A DNA stretch of 6,602 bases from Xanthobacteraceae bacterium (GTDB lineage Bacteria; Pseudomonadota; Alphaproteobacteria; Rhizobiales; Xanthobacteraceae): positions 1 through 6,602 of the forward strand of contig JASHYD010001197.1 of the NCBI GenBank assembly GCA_030043175.1, given 5' to 3'. A model generated the notes under the pieces. It had not been told where the DNA came from and searched no databases. It worked only from the letters and a program-made list of their open reading frames with translations. Shown here piece after piece: positions 5,319-6,602 of the stretch (position 1 is its first letter; each line of letters begins with the position of its first letter). The position numbers and the translations under genes were made by a program.

Positions 5319-6602
5319 TCAGCCGCTGATGCCGTAGGCCGCAAGTGCTGCCATGTTGACGAGATCGGTATCCTTCGCCGACAACCCAACGATCTGCACC
5401 GAACGGTCGAGGCCGACCAGCAGCGGTCCGATCACGGTAGCGCCGCCAAGCTCCTGAACCATCTTGGTGGAGATTGCCGCCGAGTGGAATGCCGGCATGA
5501 TCAGCACGTTGGCCGGCCCCGATAGGCGGCAGAATGGATAGGCGGCCATCAGGTCCGGATTGAGCGCGACATCTGCCCCCATTTCGCCGTCATATTCGAA
5601 ATCGACGCGCTGTCGATCGAGAATCCGCACCGCCTCCTGCACCCGCGCCGCGCGGTCACCCGGCGGATTGCCGAAGGTCGCGAAAGCAAGCAATGCCAGG
5701 CGCGGAAGGTAGCCCAGCTTGCGCGTCACGCCCGCCGCCTCGACCGCTATCGCGGCAATCTCCTCCGCGGTCGGCATTTCGGTCACGGCCGTGTCTGCAA
5801 CCACGACGGTCCGCCCTCGCGCCAGCAGCAGGGAGACACCCATCACCCGGTGTCCGGGCTTGGCGTCGATGCAATGGAACACGTCCTCGAGCACGCTGGA
5901 GAAGTTCCGGGTCACCCCGGCGACAGCGGCGTCTGCATCGCCGAGCGCCACCATGGTGGTGGCGAAATGGATGCGGTCCTGGTTGATGAATCGCTGGCAA
6001 TCGCGCTGGAGATAGCCCCGGCGTTGCAGGCGCTCGTAGAGATAGGCCGCATATCTGGCGGTGCGTTTTGACAGCCGGGCGTTTTGCACTTCGATGCCTT
6101 CACCGAGTTCAATGCCGGTGTTCTTGGCGGTGTCGCACACGCGCTCCGTGCGCCCGATCAGAATGGCGCTGCCAAGTCCCTGATGCACGAAGCTCGCTGC
6201 GGCACGGATGACCTGCTCCTCCTCACCCTCGGCGAACACGACGCGCTTCGGTTCCCGGCGCAATCGCGTAAAGATGTTCGACAGCAGTCCCGCTACTGGA
6301 TCGCGTCGCGAGCGCAACTGCTCGCGATAGACGTCCATATCGACGATCGGCTTGCGAGCCGCGCCACTATCCATGGCGGCCTTCGCCACCGCCGGCGGCA
6401 CCGCGAAGATAAGGCGGGGATCGAACGGTACCGGAATGATGTAGTCAGGACCAAATTTCGGCCGCGCCCCATAGGCGGCCACCACCTCGTCGGGCACATC
6501 TTCGCGCGCAAGGTCGGCCAGCGCCTGGGCGGCGGCGATCTTCATCTCCATGTTGATCGTGGTCGCGCGCACATCGAGCGCGCCACGGAAGATATATGGA
6601 AA
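5319..6602 (-). CDS. maeB: Malic enzyme with C-terminal phosphotransacetylase-like domain, N-terminus cut by window edge
   Basis: Malic enzyme oxidatively decarboxylates malate to pyruvate and CO2 with reduction of NAD(P), feeding pyruvate/acetyl-CoA and supplying reducing power. The frame is open from base 6602 to the TGA at 5319, giving 427 residues of a protein usually about 760 long. The visible part begins with FPYIFRGALDVRATTINMEM, the highly conserved end of the malic enzyme NAD(P)-binding domain, continuing through YIIPVPFDPRLI (54-65) and VAKAAMDSG (72-80). From about residue 115 on it is a PTA_PTB-type domain, with VVFAEGEEE (121-129) and SGPANVLIMPAFHSA (361-375). In the large bacterial malic enzymes this domain is regarded as regulatory, responding to acetyl-CoA, rather than as an active phosphotransacetylase. 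Rhizobia have both NAD- and NADP-type enzymes of this architecture, and the cofactor-deciding part is not in the window, so the symbol is provisional. A GTG at 6572 is internal, not the start. Confidence 0.95.
   Translation of the reverse strand, partial: FPYIFRGALDVRATTINMEMKIAAAQALADLAREDVPDEVVAAYGARPKFGPDYIIPVPFDPRLIFAVPPAVAKAAMDSGAARKPIVDMDVYREQLRSRRDPVAGLLSNIFTRLRREPKRVVFAEGEEEQVIRAAASFVHQGLGSAILIGRTERVCDTAKNTGIELGEGIEVQNARLSKRTARYAAYLYERLQRRGYLQRDCQRFINQDRIHFATTMVALGDADAAVAGVTRNFSSVLEDVFHCIDAKPGHRVMGVSLLLARGRTVVVADTAVTEMPTAEEIAAIAVEAAGVTRKLGYLPRLALLAFATFGNPPGDRAARVQEAVRILDRQRVDFEYDGEMGADVALNPDLMAAYPFCRLSGPANVLIMPAFHSAAISTKMVQELGGATVIGPLLVGLDRSVQIVGLSAKDTDLVNMAALAAYGISG

Noticed and set aside
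5294..5389. N-terminal extension of the aldolase from a start at 5389
   Set aside because: It would overlap the malic enzyme coding end by about 70 bases, the added residues match no family feature, and a good ribosome binding site precedes 5293.
6570..6572. GTG as the start of the malic enzyme gene
   Set aside because: The frame continues upstream to the window edge with the conserved FPYIFRGALD segment, so the GTG is an internal valine.

Overview
This window looks like ordinary core chromosome of an alphaproteobacterium, most likely of the order Hyphomicrobiales (Rhizobiales; Bradyrhizobium/Xanthobacteraceae-like). Four points support this: the GC-rich coding sequence, the DnaA sequence (N-terminal block with [11 protein letters not shown], later [18 protein letters not shown]), the S20 sequence, and the gene order rpsT-dnaA-dnaN. 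The placement rests on recognised protein sequence and gene order, not on a database search.

Every recognised gene lies on the minus strand, so transcription runs from high to low coordinates. From the right: the C-terminal 427 residues of a malic enzyme with a phosphotransacetylase-like domain (6602-5319, cut by the window edge); a dihydrodipicolinate synthase/N-acetylneuraminate lyase family aldolase 25 bp further on (5293-4397), probably in the same operon; a 246-bp spacer with a strong sigma70-type promoter and a terminator-like hairpin; rpsT for ribosomal protein S20 (4150-3884); a 1132-bp gap without a credible gene (3883-2752); dnaA for the replication initiator (2751-1321); a 351-bp spacer; and dnaN for the sliding clamp (969-1), which lacks its last 50 or so residues because the window ends.

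The replication genes work together. DnaA opens the origin and is later inactivated through hydrolysis linked to the clamp (RIDA-type control in bacteria), while DnaN tethers the replicative polymerase. S20 is a small 30S subunit protein. The malic enzyme and the aldolase belong to central carbon metabolism and probably sit here by neighbourhood only.

I found no mobile element, CRISPR array, tRNA or rRNA, and no clearly new system. The material worth a second look is all non-coding. The rpsT-dnaA gap holds a 14-bp hairpin whose two mismatches become G-U wobbles only on the dnaA-sense strand, a 16-nt dispersed inverted duplication and recurrent short motifs. It also holds a GC-rich hairpin beside the dnaA ribosome binding site and a single GANTC site near dnaA. 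The dnaA-dnaN spacer holds a GANTC centred in a 13-nt palindrome. The rpsT leader has an attenuator-like hairpin with a U tract. No consensus DnaA box (TTATNCACA) was seen, so calling the gap the chromosome origin would be speculation.
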